From an uncultured Succiniclasticum sp. (GTDB taxonomy: Bacteria > Bacillota > Negativicutes > Acidaminococcales > Acidaminococcaceae), in the NCBI GenBank assembly GCA_905235335.1, contig CAJOKZ010000003.1:1-44836 (forward strand): a stretch of DNA of 44,836 nucleotides, given 5' to 3'. Below the pieces are notes generated by a model, which saw only the letters and a list, made by a program, of their open reading frames with translations, did not search any database and was not told where the DNA came from. Position numbers and translations under genes: made by a program. Below, piece after piece: positions 26,256-36,272 of the stretch. Position 1 is the first letter of the stretch. Each line of letters begins with the position of its first letter.

Positions 26256-27572
26256 TTATCCTTCGTCAGAACCGTCAGATTCGATTTTCTCCGCCTGTAC
26301 CCGTTCAATTCGGAACTGATTTACCTTCAATACAGCAAACCGCCAATTCTTCCAACGAATCTCATCTCCCTCTTCCGGCTTCCGACCGAGCCTGCTGAAG
26401 ATATAACCGCCTAGTGTATCGTCTTCATCCCGCAATTCGAAAGAAAGAGAAAGCAGTTCGCCTACATCCTCCAGCAGCATCTCCCCATCCAAATTATAGC
26501 TTCCATCCGGCAGGAGTAAAACTTCAGGCACCTCCGGTTCATCCCGGATATCCCCGACGATCTCTTCTATCAGGTCCTCCAGTGTCACCAATCCCGCAGT
26601 ACCGCCATATTCATCCAGCACCAAAGCAATATGTATCCTCTGCTTCTGCATTGTCTGAAGCACCCGCTGCGCATTCATACTGTCCGGCACCATGATCGTT
26701 TTTCGCACCAGAGACCGGATGTCAAAATCCGGCGTAATTTCCGCATTGAACAGATCCCTGATATGCAGGACTCCCAACACATGGTCCTTATCCTTCTCGC
26801 ATACAGGGAAACGGGTATAATTATTGGTACGGATCACTTTCCGTATTTCCTCCATGCTGTCTTCCACGTACAGACACACCATGTCCTGCCGGGGTACCAT
26901 GACCTCCCTGGCAACAATATCATCAAATGAAAAAACATTGTCGATCATCGTACGCTCCGCGCTGTCCAGTTCCCCTTCTTCCTCACTGGCAATAACAATC
27001 TGGCGCAGTTCCTCCTCGCTGTATGAGATGTCTTCCCTAGGAAAATACCGGACACCTAACAGATGGGCAATACCCTTAGCCAGGAAAAAAGCAATGCTTA
27101 CAAAAGGAAAGGTCAGCGCATAGATGACCCGCAAAAAAGTCCCCATATGCTGTATCACGATTTCCACGCGGTCCCATACGATCATCCTCGGAATCAGTTC
27201 CCCAATCACCACATGGAGCATTACCAGAATCAGGAATACACAGAGGATGCTAATAGTGGATGCTTCCGAGCCGGCCGGTATCAGAGGAATCTGATGCTGC
27301 ATATTCATTATTTCCTGCAGTTCCGGACATGACAGAATCCATTTCGCCAGAAAAGGCCCCCCATACCAGCCAAGCAGTAATGATGTACAGCTAATGCCAA
27401 CCTGCGCTGCGCTGATATAATGATTCCTTTGATCGAAAATCCGCAACAGTATATCCGCACCGTCGAAGCCCTGTGCTTTCATTTCCAGAATCTGTCCTTT
27501 CCGAATCATGGCTAGCGAACATTCTGCCATCACAAACAGGGCATTCAATAAAACCAGAAAAACAATATACAT
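26256..27572 (-). CDS. CNNM/CorC (HlyC) family membrane transporter with CBS domains
   Basis: 438 residues. The N-terminal DUF21/CNNM membrane domain has about four TM helices. A tandem CBS pair follows (VMVPRQDMVCLYVEDSMEEI and the later MVPDSMNAQRVLQTM, LVLDEYGGTAGLVTLEDLIEEIVG), then a C-terminal CorC_HlyC domain (about 350-425). Proteins of this type move or sense magnesium or cobalt; older names call them hemolysins without good support. It starts two bases after the era stop and shares its transcript. Confidence 0.92.
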   Translation of the reverse strand: MYIVFLVLLNALFVMAECSLAMIRKGQILEMKAQGFDGADILLRIFDQRNHYISAAQVGISCTSLLLGWYGGPFLAKWILSCPELQEIMNMQHQIPLIPAGSEASTISILCVFLILVMLHVVIGELIPRMIVWDRVEIVIQHMGTFLRVIYALTFPFVSIAFFLAKGIAHLLGVRYFPREDISYSEEELRQIVIASEEEGELDSAERTMIDNVFSFDDIVAREVMVPRQDMVCLYVEDSMEEIRKVIRTNNYTRFPVCEKDKDHVLGVLHIRDLFNAEITPDFDIRSLVRKTIMVPDSMNAQRVLQTMQKQRIHIALVLDEYGGTAGLVTLEDLIEEIVGDIRDEPEVPEVLLLPDGSYNLDGEMLLEDVGELLSLSFELRDEDDTLGGYIFSRLGRKPEEGDEIRWKNWRFAVLKVNQFRIERVQAEKIESDGSDEG

Positions 27573-27574
27573 AC

Positions 27575-28477
27575 TTACTCTTCCTTATAGCCGAATTCCT
27601 TAAGCAATTTTTCCTTGTTTCGCCAATCAGCCCGCACCTTTACCCAGAGATCAAGGAACACTCCACCGCCCGTCAGGTTTTCGATATCCTGCCGTGCCTC
27701 CTGTCCTATTTTTTTCAGCAGACTGCCCCCGGACCCGATTACGATTCCCTTCTGGGATTCCCGTTCCACATAGATGACTGCACGGATAAAGATATTCCCG
27801 TTAGTGCGCTCCTTGAACTCATCGATTTCCACCGCAATAGCGTGGGGCACCTCGTCACGGGTATTACGCAGCACCTTTTCCCGAATCATCTCCGCTGCGA
27901 TGACACGCATGGGCTGATCCGTCAGTTCATCCTCCGGGAACAAGCTGGGCCCTTCCGGCAGGAAACGGATAATCTCCTCCCGGAGCTCATCAAATCCTTC
28001 CTGTTTCAGGGCACTGACCGGAATGACTGCTTCAAAGCGCATTGTCTCTGTATAGCTTTTCATGATGGAGAGCAACCGCCTCTTATCCTCCAGCCTGTCA
28101 ATCTTATTGATGACCAGCAAGACCGGTGTCTTCACCTTCTTCAGCTGTTCCATGATGAACAGTTCCCCCGCCCCTTTTTTCTCCGTCGCGTCAACCACGA
28201 AAAGGATCACATCCACATGATTCAGTGCTCCCACAGCAGTCTGGTTCATATATTCCCCCAGCTTATGCAGTGGCTTGTGGATACCTGGCGTATCCAAGAA
28301 CATGATCTGGGCATCTTCCGCAGAATAAATCCCCATAATCTTGTTACGAGTGGTCTGGGGGCGGTCGCTCATAATCGCAATCTTTTCCCCAATCATCCCG
28401 TTCATCAGCGTTGACTTTCCTACATTCGGCCGGCCTGCCAGAGCCGCGAAGCCGGTGCGGTGTCTGATTTCCGTCAT
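27575..28477 (-). CDS. era: GTPase Era
   Basis: 300 residues, typical. The G domain has G1 GRPNVGKS near the start, the switch segment RPQTTRN, G3 DTPG, and G4 NKID. The C-terminal KH domain has GIVIGSGGSLLKKIG. It binds the 3' end of 16S rRNA and helps 30S assembly. The start at 28477 (MTEIRHRTGFAAL) fits the family; the 45-residue extension upstream does not. It follows the ybeY-cdd fusion with a gap of about 200 bases that holds no recognised gene. Confidence 0.97.
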   Translation of the reverse strand: MTEIRHRTGFAALAGRPNVGKSTLMNGMIGEKIAIMSDRPQTTRNKIMGIYSAEDAQIMFLDTPGIHKPLHKLGEYMNQTAVGALNHVDVILFVVDATEKKGAGELFIMEQLKKVKTPVLLVINKIDRLEDKRRLLSIMKSYTETMRFEAVIPVSALKQEGFDELREEIIRFLPEGPSLFPEDELTDQPMRVIAAEMIREKVLRNTRDEVPHAIAVEIDEFKERTNGNIFIRAVIYVERESQKGIVIGSGGSLLKKIGQEARQDIENLTGGGVFLDLWVKVRADWRNKEKLLKEFGYKEE

Positions 28478-28675
28478 ATAATCTCCTCTGCTTTTTCGAC
28501 TTTTCTTTCTGTTATCAATGCTGTCGATTGTTTCACTACTCCAGGCTGCATTCTTCCTCAATCCGTTTTCACATTTTCGCTGATGCTCATTTCTGTTTTC
28601 ATCAAGACGCATTCCTGTCTTTCAGCATACATCCTGTTCAAGTCAATGGGCCAGTATTTCTACTCATGATTTTTC

Positions 28676-29743
28676 TCAGGAAAAATCAGCCGCCTTGAAA
28701 CCAAAAGGTAGCAGTTCTTCAAGGCTTATCTTCCGGACATCCCCTTTTATATTGGCCATAATAACTATCGGAATCTCAAACTCGGCCATTACCTGGCGGC
28801 AGGCACCGCAGGGTGAGGTCACATCATCCGTATCCGCCACTACCAGCAGCACACTGATCTCCCCGGGACGCACACCGTTGGAAGCTGCCGTGAAGATAGC
28901 CGTCCGTTCCGCGCAAACCGTCAGCCCAAAAGACGAATTTTCAATGTTGCAGCCTGTAAAAACATCTCCTTCTTTCGTCAGTAATGCCGCCCCAACCTTG
29001 AATCTCGAGAAAGGGACATATGCGTTTTCACGTGCTTTCAATGCCTTTTTTAACAATCCCTGTGTTGTTTTGTCCATCCTTTTGACGTCATTCTGCCTCA
29101 TTCGCAACTTTCTGTCTTTCTTTTCCGCCTTTTTACCAGACCTTTCTGCCTTTTCCTTTTTGCCTGCCTTAGAAGCTGCCACATTGTCTTCGGTTCCCTC
29201 TTTTTTTTCTGACGCCAAATTTATGACAGTAGCGGCAAAATGAACCGGATCTGCGTCCTCGCCGTCCTGATCCAGATCCTCCTGGCTAAGGCTAATCTTC
29301 TGAAGCGCCTTCTCCTCTTCTGCCCGCATCTTTACCTTGTCATCCCGGTTCATGTGGTCATAGCCTAATAGGTGTAGCAGGCTGTGTACGCCAAGGTAAA
29401 CAAGTTCCCTGTTCAGTCCGTGCCCGTACTCCTTTCCCTGCCGCACAGCCGTTTCGGCCGATATGATGATATCGCCCAGCAGATGCTGCTCCGGCCCACC
29501 GGTCTCCTCCGGCTCTTCCGCCTCGTCCAGCGCGAAGGAAAGGACATCCGTCGGCCGGTCGATGCCCCGGTAATTTTTGTTCAGGACATGGATCACCTCA
29601 TCGCTGACCAGCGATACACTTACCTCCGTCTTTTCAGAAAGACCGTGAATCTCTGCAACCGCTTGTAATCCCTTTTTTAAAAGCGTTATTGCTTTTTTGG
29701 GAATCTTTACCTCATCCTGGTCATCACTTAAATTAATGATCAT
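28676..29743 (-). CDS. Fusion of endoribonuclease YbeY and cytidine deaminase
   Basis: 355 residues in one uninterrupted frame. Residues 1-150 are YbeY, the metal-dependent factor for 16S rRNA maturation, with H120, H124 and H130 in HSLLHLLGYDH. Residues 151-222 are an acidic then strongly lysine-rich linker. Residues 223-355 are cytidine deaminase: CAE at 277-279 (zinc Cys and catalytic Glu) and PCGAC at 311-315 (two zinc Cys). Family enzymes convert cytidine to uridine. In other Firmicutes ybeY, dgkA and cdd are separate genes between phoH and era; here dgkA is absent and the two outer genes are joined. M223 could be an internal start but has no well-spaced ribosome site. The gene overlaps phoH by 11 bases. 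Confidence 0.93.
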   Translation of the reverse strand: MIINLSDDQDEVKIPKKAITLLKKGLQAVAEIHGLSEKTEVSVSLVSDEVIHVLNKNYRGIDRPTDVLSFALDEAEEPEETGGPEQHLLGDIIISAETAVRQGKEYGHGLNRELVYLGVHSLLHLLGYDHMNRDDKVKMRAEEEKALQKISLSQEDLDQDGEDADPVHFAATVINLASEKKEGTEDNVAASKAGKKEKAERSGKKAEKKDRKLRMRQNDVKRMDKTTQGLLKKALKARENAYVPFSRFKVGAALLTKEGDVFTGCNIENSSFGLTVCAERTAIFTAASNGVRPGEISVLLVVADTDDVTSPCGACRQVMAEFEIPIVIMANIKGDVRKISLEELLPFGFKAADFS

Positions 29744-30743
29744 GCTGATTCTCCATTTCTTCGGAAGCGCCGCCTTCCTGCTTCCTGTCAAACTTCTCGT
29801 ACGCTTTGATAATCGCGCCCACAATCTCGTGGCGGACGACATCCTTTTCATCAAAATAGTTAATACTTATCCCAGGTACCTCTTTCAGCACTTTGGCAGC
29901 ATGAATCAGTCCGCTCTTTCTGCCTGCCGGGAGATCGATCTGCGTCACATCTCCCGTCACTACCATATGGGATCCGAAACCGAAACGCGTCAGTATCATC
30001 TTCATCTGTTCCGGAGTGGTATTCTGTGCCTCATCCAAAATGATGAAGGATCCGTTTAGCGTCCGTCCACGCATATAGGCGAGCGGCGCTACTTCAATAG
30101 TACCCCGTTCAAGATATTTCTGTGCCGTATCGCTGCCCAACATGTCAAACAACGCATCGTACAAGGGACGCAGATAGGGATCGACCTTTTCCTGCATATC
30201 ACCGGGAAGGAATCCCAGTTTTTCCCCAGCCTCCACAGCGGGGCGGGTAAGGATGATCCGCTCCACCTCCCGCTTTTTCAGTGCCGTCACCGCCATCGCC
30301 ACCGCCAGATATGTCTTGCCGGTTCCGGCCGGTCCGATGCCAAAGGTGATGAAATTATTTTTTATCGCCCGCACATAGTTCCACTGTCCCAGGGTCTTCG
30401 CCTTGATCTGATGGCCGCGCCAAGTTACGATCAACGTTTCCGCGTACATGTTGTGGAGCTTGGCCACAGCGCCTCCCTGCACCATATAAATACTGTATCG
30501 GACATCATGGCTGGTAATGGGAAGGCCCTGCCTGTACAGGAACAGCAACTCCTTGAAAAGCTGCTCCAGTTTCAGGTTCTCTTCCTCGCTGCCACTAAAG
30601 ATGATCTTGTTGCCCCGGGCCATGATCGTGGCTTCAAAGCTGGCGTCAATCAGTCGCAGAAATTCGTCATTCCGGCCCAGGATCGCGATCATCTCCTGCT
30701 GGTCATTGATTTCAATAACATGTTCGTCTGATAAAAAAGACAA
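29733..30743 (-). CDS. PhoH family ATPase (YbeZ/PhoH-like)
   Basis: 336 residues. An N-terminal KH-like region is followed by the PhoH ATPase with Walker A GPAGTGKT (137-144), RPAVEAGEKLGFLPGD and Walker B FIILDEAQN (D237, E238). PhoH/YbeZ pairs with YbeY in rRNA maturation, which matches the 11-base overlap with the ybeY fusion. The start is TTG at 30743, one base after the preceding stop, with GGGAG at nine bases. Confidence 0.93.
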   Translation of the reverse strand: MSFLSDEHVIEINDQQEMIAILGRNDEFLRLIDASFEATIMARGNKIIFSGSEEENLKLEQLFKELLFLYRQGLPITSHDVRYSIYMVQGGAVAKLHNMYAETLIVTWRGHQIKAKTLGQWNYVRAIKNNFITFGIGPAGTGKTYLAVAMAVTALKKREVERIILTRPAVEAGEKLGFLPGDMQEKVDPYLRPLYDALFDMLGSDTAQKYLERGTIEVAPLAYMRGRTLNGSFIILDEAQNTTPEQMKMILTRFGFGSHMVVTGDVTQIDLPAGRKSGLIHAAKVLKEVPGISINYFDEKDVVRHEIVGAIIKAYEKFDRKQEGGASEEMENQHDH

Positions 30744-30744
30744 A

Positions 30745-31323
30745 TTACTTTTCTCCCTTCACTGCATCTTCTCCCTCAAGGATCGTAATTTTACGGATGA
30801 CGATGGGGACAATCGGCCTGTCGTTTGCATCTGTTTTACTATGCCCGATTTTTTGGACAATATCCATGCCTTCGCTGACCCGTCCGAAAACCGAATGATG
30901 ACCGTCCAACCAGGGAGTTGCTTTCAGGGTGATAAAAAACTGGCTGCCTCCGGTGTTGGGTCCCGCATTGGCCATGGAAAGCACGCCCGGTCCACTGTGG
31001 CGCAGTTCCGAACTAAATTCGTCCCGGATAGTATATCCGGGGCCACCAGTTCCCGTCCCATTGGGGCATCCCCCCTGGATCATGAAGTCATCAATTACGC
31101 GATGAAAAATCAGCCCGTCATAGAAGCCTTTTTTGGCCAGCTTAATAAAATTTTCCGTAGTCAACGGCGCCAGCCTGGTCTCCAGCCGGCAGGAAAAAGT
31201 TCCGACGCTGGTTTCAAATACAGCCTTCGCCGGTTTGGGCTGCGGTTTTTCCGTTGCCTTCCCACAAGCTGCAAACGAAACACTTATCATCAGGCACAAA
31301 CACAACATAAAAAATTTACGCAA
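30745..31323 (-). CDS. Peptidyl-prolyl cis-trans isomerase, cyclophilin type, exported lipoprotein
   Basis: 192 residues. A signal peptide of about 17 residues ends in a lipobox-like FAAC-G, so it should be lipid-anchored outside the cytoplasm. The cyclophilin domain has FHRVIDDFMIQGG, GPNTGGSQFFITL, and WLDGHHSVFGRV, covering the active site R/F/Q/H set. It speeds proline isomerisation in exported proteins. The start is chosen as TTG 31323 with AGGAG eight bases upstream; GTG 31332 lies inside that ribosome site. It reads into phoH with one base between. Confidence 0.92.
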   Translation of the reverse strand: MRKFFMLCLCLMISVSFAACGKATEKPQPKPAKAVFETSVGTFSCRLETRLAPLTTENFIKLAKKGFYDGLIFHRVIDDFMIQGGCPNGTGTGGPGYTIRDEFSSELRHSGPGVLSMANAGPNTGGSQFFITLKATPWLDGHHSVFGRVSEGMDIVQKIGHSKTDANDRPIVPIVIRKITILEGEDAVKGEK

Positions 31324-31513
31324 TGGAAACACTCCTTTTATTTACTTCGCTTTGAAACGATGTCTCAGCATGACACTCTGCCGGCAGATAGATTTTAAAA
31401 GCAGTGCCAAACAGTTATCTCAGCCAACCTCGGGCATTTAATGCGAAAACACTTCTGCTCACAGAAAAAGCTCCTTTTGGTATCATAAAACAACCCATTA
31501 TATATTATATAAC

Positions 31514-31543
31514 AAAAAAGGCAGGCTTGAAAGTGCCTGCCTT
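31514..31543 (-). terminator. Terminator of the yajC-secDF operon
   Basis: AAGGCAGGC (31518-31526) pairs with GCCTGCCTT (31535-31543), then TTTTTTG on the minus strand. Immediately after it comes TATAAT-like sequence that may be the cyclophilin promoter. Apart from this, the 31324-31675 gap holds no gene. Confidence 0.92.
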
Positions 31544-31675
31544 AATTTAAGGATCCGCTTATTAATATATCTTCACACCATCAACGCCAGAACCGCGGGA
31601 TTGATCTGGTTTACAGACAGATAGATCTTCTGCCGAAAATTCTTCGACAACGTCAGCATACCGCAGCTGACTTCC

Positions 31676-32560
31676 TCATTCTCCTGCTTTCTTATGCTGC
31701 AGGAACAGCCAGATCGTGCCTGCCAACAAGATCGACGTATAAGCACCGCTCACGCAGCCGGCCAGCATAGCAAAAGAGAAATTATGGATGGTCTCTCCGC
31801 CAAAGAGGAAGATGGCCACAATCGCGAACAGCGTTGTTATCGTCGTGTACACGGTGCGTGTCAGGGTGGATTTGATGCTGTTGTCGATCATATCCGTCAC
31901 CGTCTCGCTACGGCGGTGGACCTTAAGGTTTTCGCGGATACGGTCAAAGATGACGATGGTCCCATTGATGGAATAACCTACGACCGTCAGAAGCGCTGCC
32001 ACAAACGTAGAATCAATTTCCAGCTGCAACAGTGAGAACCAGCTCAGTGTCACCGATACGTCCACCATCAAGGCTATGATAGCAGCCAGTGCAAAGTTGA
32101 ACTGGAACCGGACTGTGATATACAGAATCATCAGCACCCAGGAGAGGAAAATCGCGATGGCAGCCTGCTGAATCAGTTCGCCGCCAATCGTGGCGCCCAC
32201 ATTCTCTACACGGCGGATCTCAAATTTCCCCAGGGATTTCTCCATATCCGCCATGACAGCCGTACGGTCATTATCCGCAATGACCTGGGTCCGGATCAGA
32301 ACACCCTGGGAAGAGGTTGCGGCAGAATCATTGCCTTCCAGCTGTATGATAGCCCCGCCAAGATTGTGTTTGCTCAATACCTCGCGGACCTGTGCCACTT
32401 GTACCTCTTTTTCAAACTTCAGATCCATGATACTGCCGCCGGTAAAATCTATACCCAGATTAAATCCGCGGAAAATCATGGAACCATAACCGATCATCAG
32501 CCCGATAATCGTAATCGCAAAGAATATCTTCCAGTTTCTTACAATAGAAAATTTTTTCAT
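31676..32560 (-). CDS. secF: Protein translocase subunit SecF
   Basis: 294 residues, six TM helices. The family motifs are FNLGIDFTGGS near the first periplasmic loop, ATIGGEL, VGYSINGTIVIFDRIREN (TM5 region) and the C-terminal ILLAGTIWLF. With SecD it uses the proton gradient to pull exported proteins out of SecYEG. ATG 32560 overlaps the secD stop (ATGA); the longer frame to 32755 lies inside secD. Confidence 0.97.
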   Translation of the reverse strand: MKKFSIVRNWKIFFAITIIGLMIGYGSMIFRGFNLGIDFTGGSIMDLKFEKEVQVAQVREVLSKHNLGGAIIQLEGNDSAATSSQGVLIRTQVIADNDRTAVMADMEKSLGKFEIRRVENVGATIGGELIQQAAIAIFLSWVLMILYITVRFQFNFALAAIIALMVDVSVTLSWFSLLQLEIDSTFVAALLTVVGYSINGTIVIFDRIRENLKVHRRSETVTDMIDNSIKSTLTRTVYTTITTLFAIVAIFLFGGETIHNFSFAMLAGCVSGAYTSILLAGTIWLFLQHKKAGE

Positions 32561-33792
32561 TTTGCCACCTCCTCTGTCTTCGGAGCGGAGATGCCAAATG
32601 CTGTCGGGCTCTTGGTAAAGTTTGCGTCGATCAGGAATTTCAGAAGGAACTTGGTCACAGTGACCGCCGTAAACATACTCAGGATGACACCGATTGACAG
32701 TGTAACTGCAAATCCCTTGATCGGTCCCGTACCCAGATAGAATAGTACGGCACAAGCCATCAGGGTAGTAATATTAGAGTCAAGGATGGTGACCAACGCG
32801 CGGCCAAAACCGTTGTCCATCGCCTTACGCAGGGATTTCCCGGCACGAATCTCTTCCTTAAACCGTTCGAAAATCAGTACGTTGGCGTCAACTGCCATAC
32901 CGATGGACAGGATGATCCCCGCCATACCCGGCAGCGTCAGCGTCGCGTTCAGGTACCGCATAACGAGCAGAAGCAGCATGGTGTACAGCAGCAGCGCAAT
33001 ATCCGCCACGATCCCGCTGAGGCGGTAGAACAGGATCATGAACACAAAGACGCCCGCCACGCCGATCAGAAATGCCTTCTGGCTGGCTTCCTTGGAGTCC
33101 TGGCCCAGAGTGGGACCGACGGTACGGTTCTCAATGATCTCCAGTTTTACAGGAAGGGAACCGCTGCGAAGCAGGATTGCCAGATGCTGCGCCTCTTCCA
33201 TAGTCCGGTTACCGGTGATCTGGGCACGGCCCCCGGTGATGGCTTCCTGCACGGTAGGTGCCGTCAAAACTTCGCCATCAAGAGTAATCGCAATACGTTT
33301 TCCCACGTTGCGGGCCGTTACATCCGCAAATTTTTTACCGCCTTCATCAGAAAATTCCATGGATACCAGCGGCTGGTTTCCATTTCCGATCACGGCTTTT
33401 GCATCTTTCAAATCTGTACCGGTCAGAACCGTCTTGTCGTTAGGATCCTTGAACTCCAGCATAGCGGTCTTTCCCAGCATATTGATCGCTTTTTCCGGAT
33501 CCTTTACACCCGGCAGTTCAACAATGATACGGTCCCGGCCCTGGCGCTGTACCACAGGCTCCGTCAGACCCAGCGCATTGACGCGGCGCTCAATGATATT
33601 GGTCGCACGGTCCAGCGCATCGTCATTCACTTTTAGCTGCGGTGTATCCACAGCCTGCAACACGACGTGGGTCCCGCCCTGCAGGTCCAGGCCCTGCTTA
33701 ACCGAACTGGCAAGCGGCCGGATATACATACAGAATCCCCCGACGATTGCCAATGCAACAATCAGGAATTTTCCTAACTCATTCCACCTCAA
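32557..33792 (-). CDS. secD: Protein translocase subunit SecD
   Basis: 411 residues from the preferred start. The motifs are VKQGLDLQGGTHVVLQAVD, the P1 head domain with DRIIVELPGV, and the TM block with AVDANVLIFERFKEE. It is shorter than enterobacterial SecD (about 615), as in many Firmicutes. TTG 33792 is preferred (MRWNELGKFL) with GAAAGGGG ten bases upstream; TTG 33828 is also possible. Translation is coupled to secF. Confidence 0.96.
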   Translation of the reverse strand: MRWNELGKFLIVALAIVGGFCMYIRPLASSVKQGLDLQGGTHVVLQAVDTPQLKVNDDALDRATNIIERRVNALGLTEPVVQRQGRDRIIVELPGVKDPEKAINMLGKTAMLEFKDPNDKTVLTGTDLKDAKAVIGNGNQPLVSMEFSDEGGKKFADVTARNVGKRIAITLDGEVLTAPTVQEAITGGRAQITGNRTMEEAQHLAILLRSGSLPVKLEIIENRTVGPTLGQDSKEASQKAFLIGVAGVFVFMILFYRLSGIVADIALLLYTMLLLLVMRYLNATLTLPGMAGIILSIGMAVDANVLIFERFKEEIRAGKSLRKAMDNGFGRALVTILDSNITTLMACAVLFYLGTGPIKGFAVTLSIGVILSMFTAVTVTKFLLKFLIDANFTKSPTAFGISAPKTEEVAK

Positions 33793-33907
33793 AATTACTT
33801 TACCCCTTTCATACGTTACCTGCGGCAACCTTTATCAGACTTCTATTGCAAGACGCAGCCGCGATCCATTCAGCAGCATCACGGGCGCCTCATAAACCAT
33901 TTGCAGT

Positions 33908-34483
33908 TTACTTTCCGTTACAACGGATCAGACCCGTCTCGGTGACCAGCATATCCACTTTCCTGTCATGGTCATCCACAGGCAGTTCCTGTAGCAGCAG
34001 CCGGTCGCTGGTAACTCCCAGGGTAACACCCCGCACCCTTTCCAGAAAACGGTCGTAATACCCTGCGCCTCGTCCCATGCGGCAGCCCTCCGGCGTAAAC
34101 CCTGTCCCTGGCACCAGAACCAGGTCGAACCGATCCGGTGGAACCGCCGTAACAGGTTCCGGCGTCGTCCGGATTCCGTATCGGTCCAGCGGCAGGTCTT
34201 GCAGCGATTCCAGCCGTGCGGCCAGCATTTCCGTCGCAGAAATGATATGGGGAACCGCTACCAGCTTTCCCAGCCGCAGAGCTTCCAACAATACCCTGTC
34301 TACAGAGATTTCGTGACCAAAGGAAAGGAATCCGAAGACCGCCTTCGCGTCCCGAAACTCCCGGCTTTGCAATATCAACCCGCTGACCGCGTCACTTGTC
34401 TTTTCCACATATTCTTCAGAAAAGCCTGCTTCAATCCGTTTCAGCCCGTTCCGCACTTCTATTTTCTGCAAAGGATTCCCCAT
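33908..34483 (-). CDS. 5-formyltetrahydrofolate cyclo-ligase
   Basis: 191 residues. It converts 5-formyl-THF to 5,10-methenyl-THF using ATP. It has the basic N-terminal motif (NGLKRIEAGF), FGFLSFGHEIS, and the signature LVPGTGFTPEGCRMGRGAGYYDRFL. It begins on the last base of the yajC stop (TGATG), so it is translated with the Sec genes although its chemistry is unrelated. Confidence 0.93.
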   Translation of the reverse strand: MGNPLQKIEVRNGLKRIEAGFSEEYVEKTSDAVSGLILQSREFRDAKAVFGFLSFGHEISVDRVLLEALRLGKLVAVPHIISATEMLAARLESLQDLPLDRYGIRTTPEPVTAVPPDRFDLVLVPGTGFTPEGCRMGRGAGYYDRFLERVRGVTLGVTSDRLLLQELPVDDHDRKVDMLVTETGLIRCNGK

Positions 34484-34788
34484 CAGGAGGCACTCTTTTC
34501 TACATCAGCGGTTTTATCCGCATCCTGAAAAGTCCCCACAGAGGTCCTCGCCATTTCAATTTCCACACCTTCCGCTATCTTTACGGTAACTTTCTGCGGG
34601 CCGACCTTTGTCAGCGTACCGTATATGCCGCCGACGGTGATAATCTTATCCCCTTTCTTCAGGGAATCCAACAGGGCCTGTCTTTTTTTCTGATCCTGCT
34701 TCTGGGGACGCCAGAGCAGGAAATAAAAGATGGCAATCATAATGATAAACGGCGCTACCGTGTTGGCAACAAAGAATAAATCGTTCAT
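34483..34788 (-). CDS. yajC: Sec translocon accessory protein YajC
   Basis: 101 residues. One N-terminal TM (APFIIMIAIFYFLLWRPQKQ) is followed by the conserved cytoplasmic domain LKKGDKIITVGGIYGTLTKV. It associates with SecDF. The start at 34788 is fixed by CGGGAGG upstream; the nine-codon extension is spurious. It is the first gene of the yajC-FCL-secD-secF unit. Confidence 0.96.
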   Translation of the reverse strand: MNDLFFVANTVAPFIIMIAIFYFLLWRPQKQDQKKRQALLDSLKKGDKIITVGGIYGTLTKVGPQKVTVKIAEGVEIEMARTSVGTFQDADKTADVEKSAS

Positions 34789-34850
34789 AAAACACCTCCC
34801 GGCAATATCATTCATCAGAAATTTATGATCATGAAAGAATAAGCAAAATT

Positions 34851-34896
34851 ATTATAGCAGAGTTTTATCATTTTGTCTTATTAAATTCAAGACAAA
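34851..34896 (-). promoter_or_regulatory. yajC operon promoter with inverted repeat over the -35
   Basis: On the minus strand AAGACA (34874-34879), 17 bases, TATAAT (34851-34856). The -35 is part of an inverted repeat TTTGTCTT-N9-AAGACAAA (34872-34896), a possible operator. A second repeat, GAACAA-AAA-TTGTTC, lies at 34961-34975. The rest of 34897-35042 holds no convincing gene. Confidence 0.6.
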
Positions 34897-35042
34897 CGCT
34901 TAATTCTTTTAACGGATTTTATAACGTCAGCACATCAAAATACGCATAGCGGTATACAGGGAACAAAAATTGTTCACATGTTTATACGACGCGTTCTTTA
35001 AAAACCCGTAGCCTGTCCCGTCTTCCCTGTACAACCACCTTT

Positions 35043-36206
<1,164 letters not shown>

Positions 36207-36272
36207 TCAATACTTAAAAAGTGCCAATCAAATATGTAATCGTTGAAAAATAAATCGACAATGTTTTAAAGC

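Noticed and set aside
29076-29078. Separate start for cytidine deaminase at M223 of the fusion
   Set aside because: The only purine-rich word abuts the ATG with no spacing, and the frame with YbeY is continuous.
32561-32755. N-terminal extension of secF
   Set aside because: It lies wholly inside secD in another frame; the ATGA overlap at 32557-32560 gives the proper start.
34982-35042. Short frame after tgt (VVVQGRRDRLRVF...)
   Set aside because: It continues a shadow frame of tgt and has no start signal of its own.
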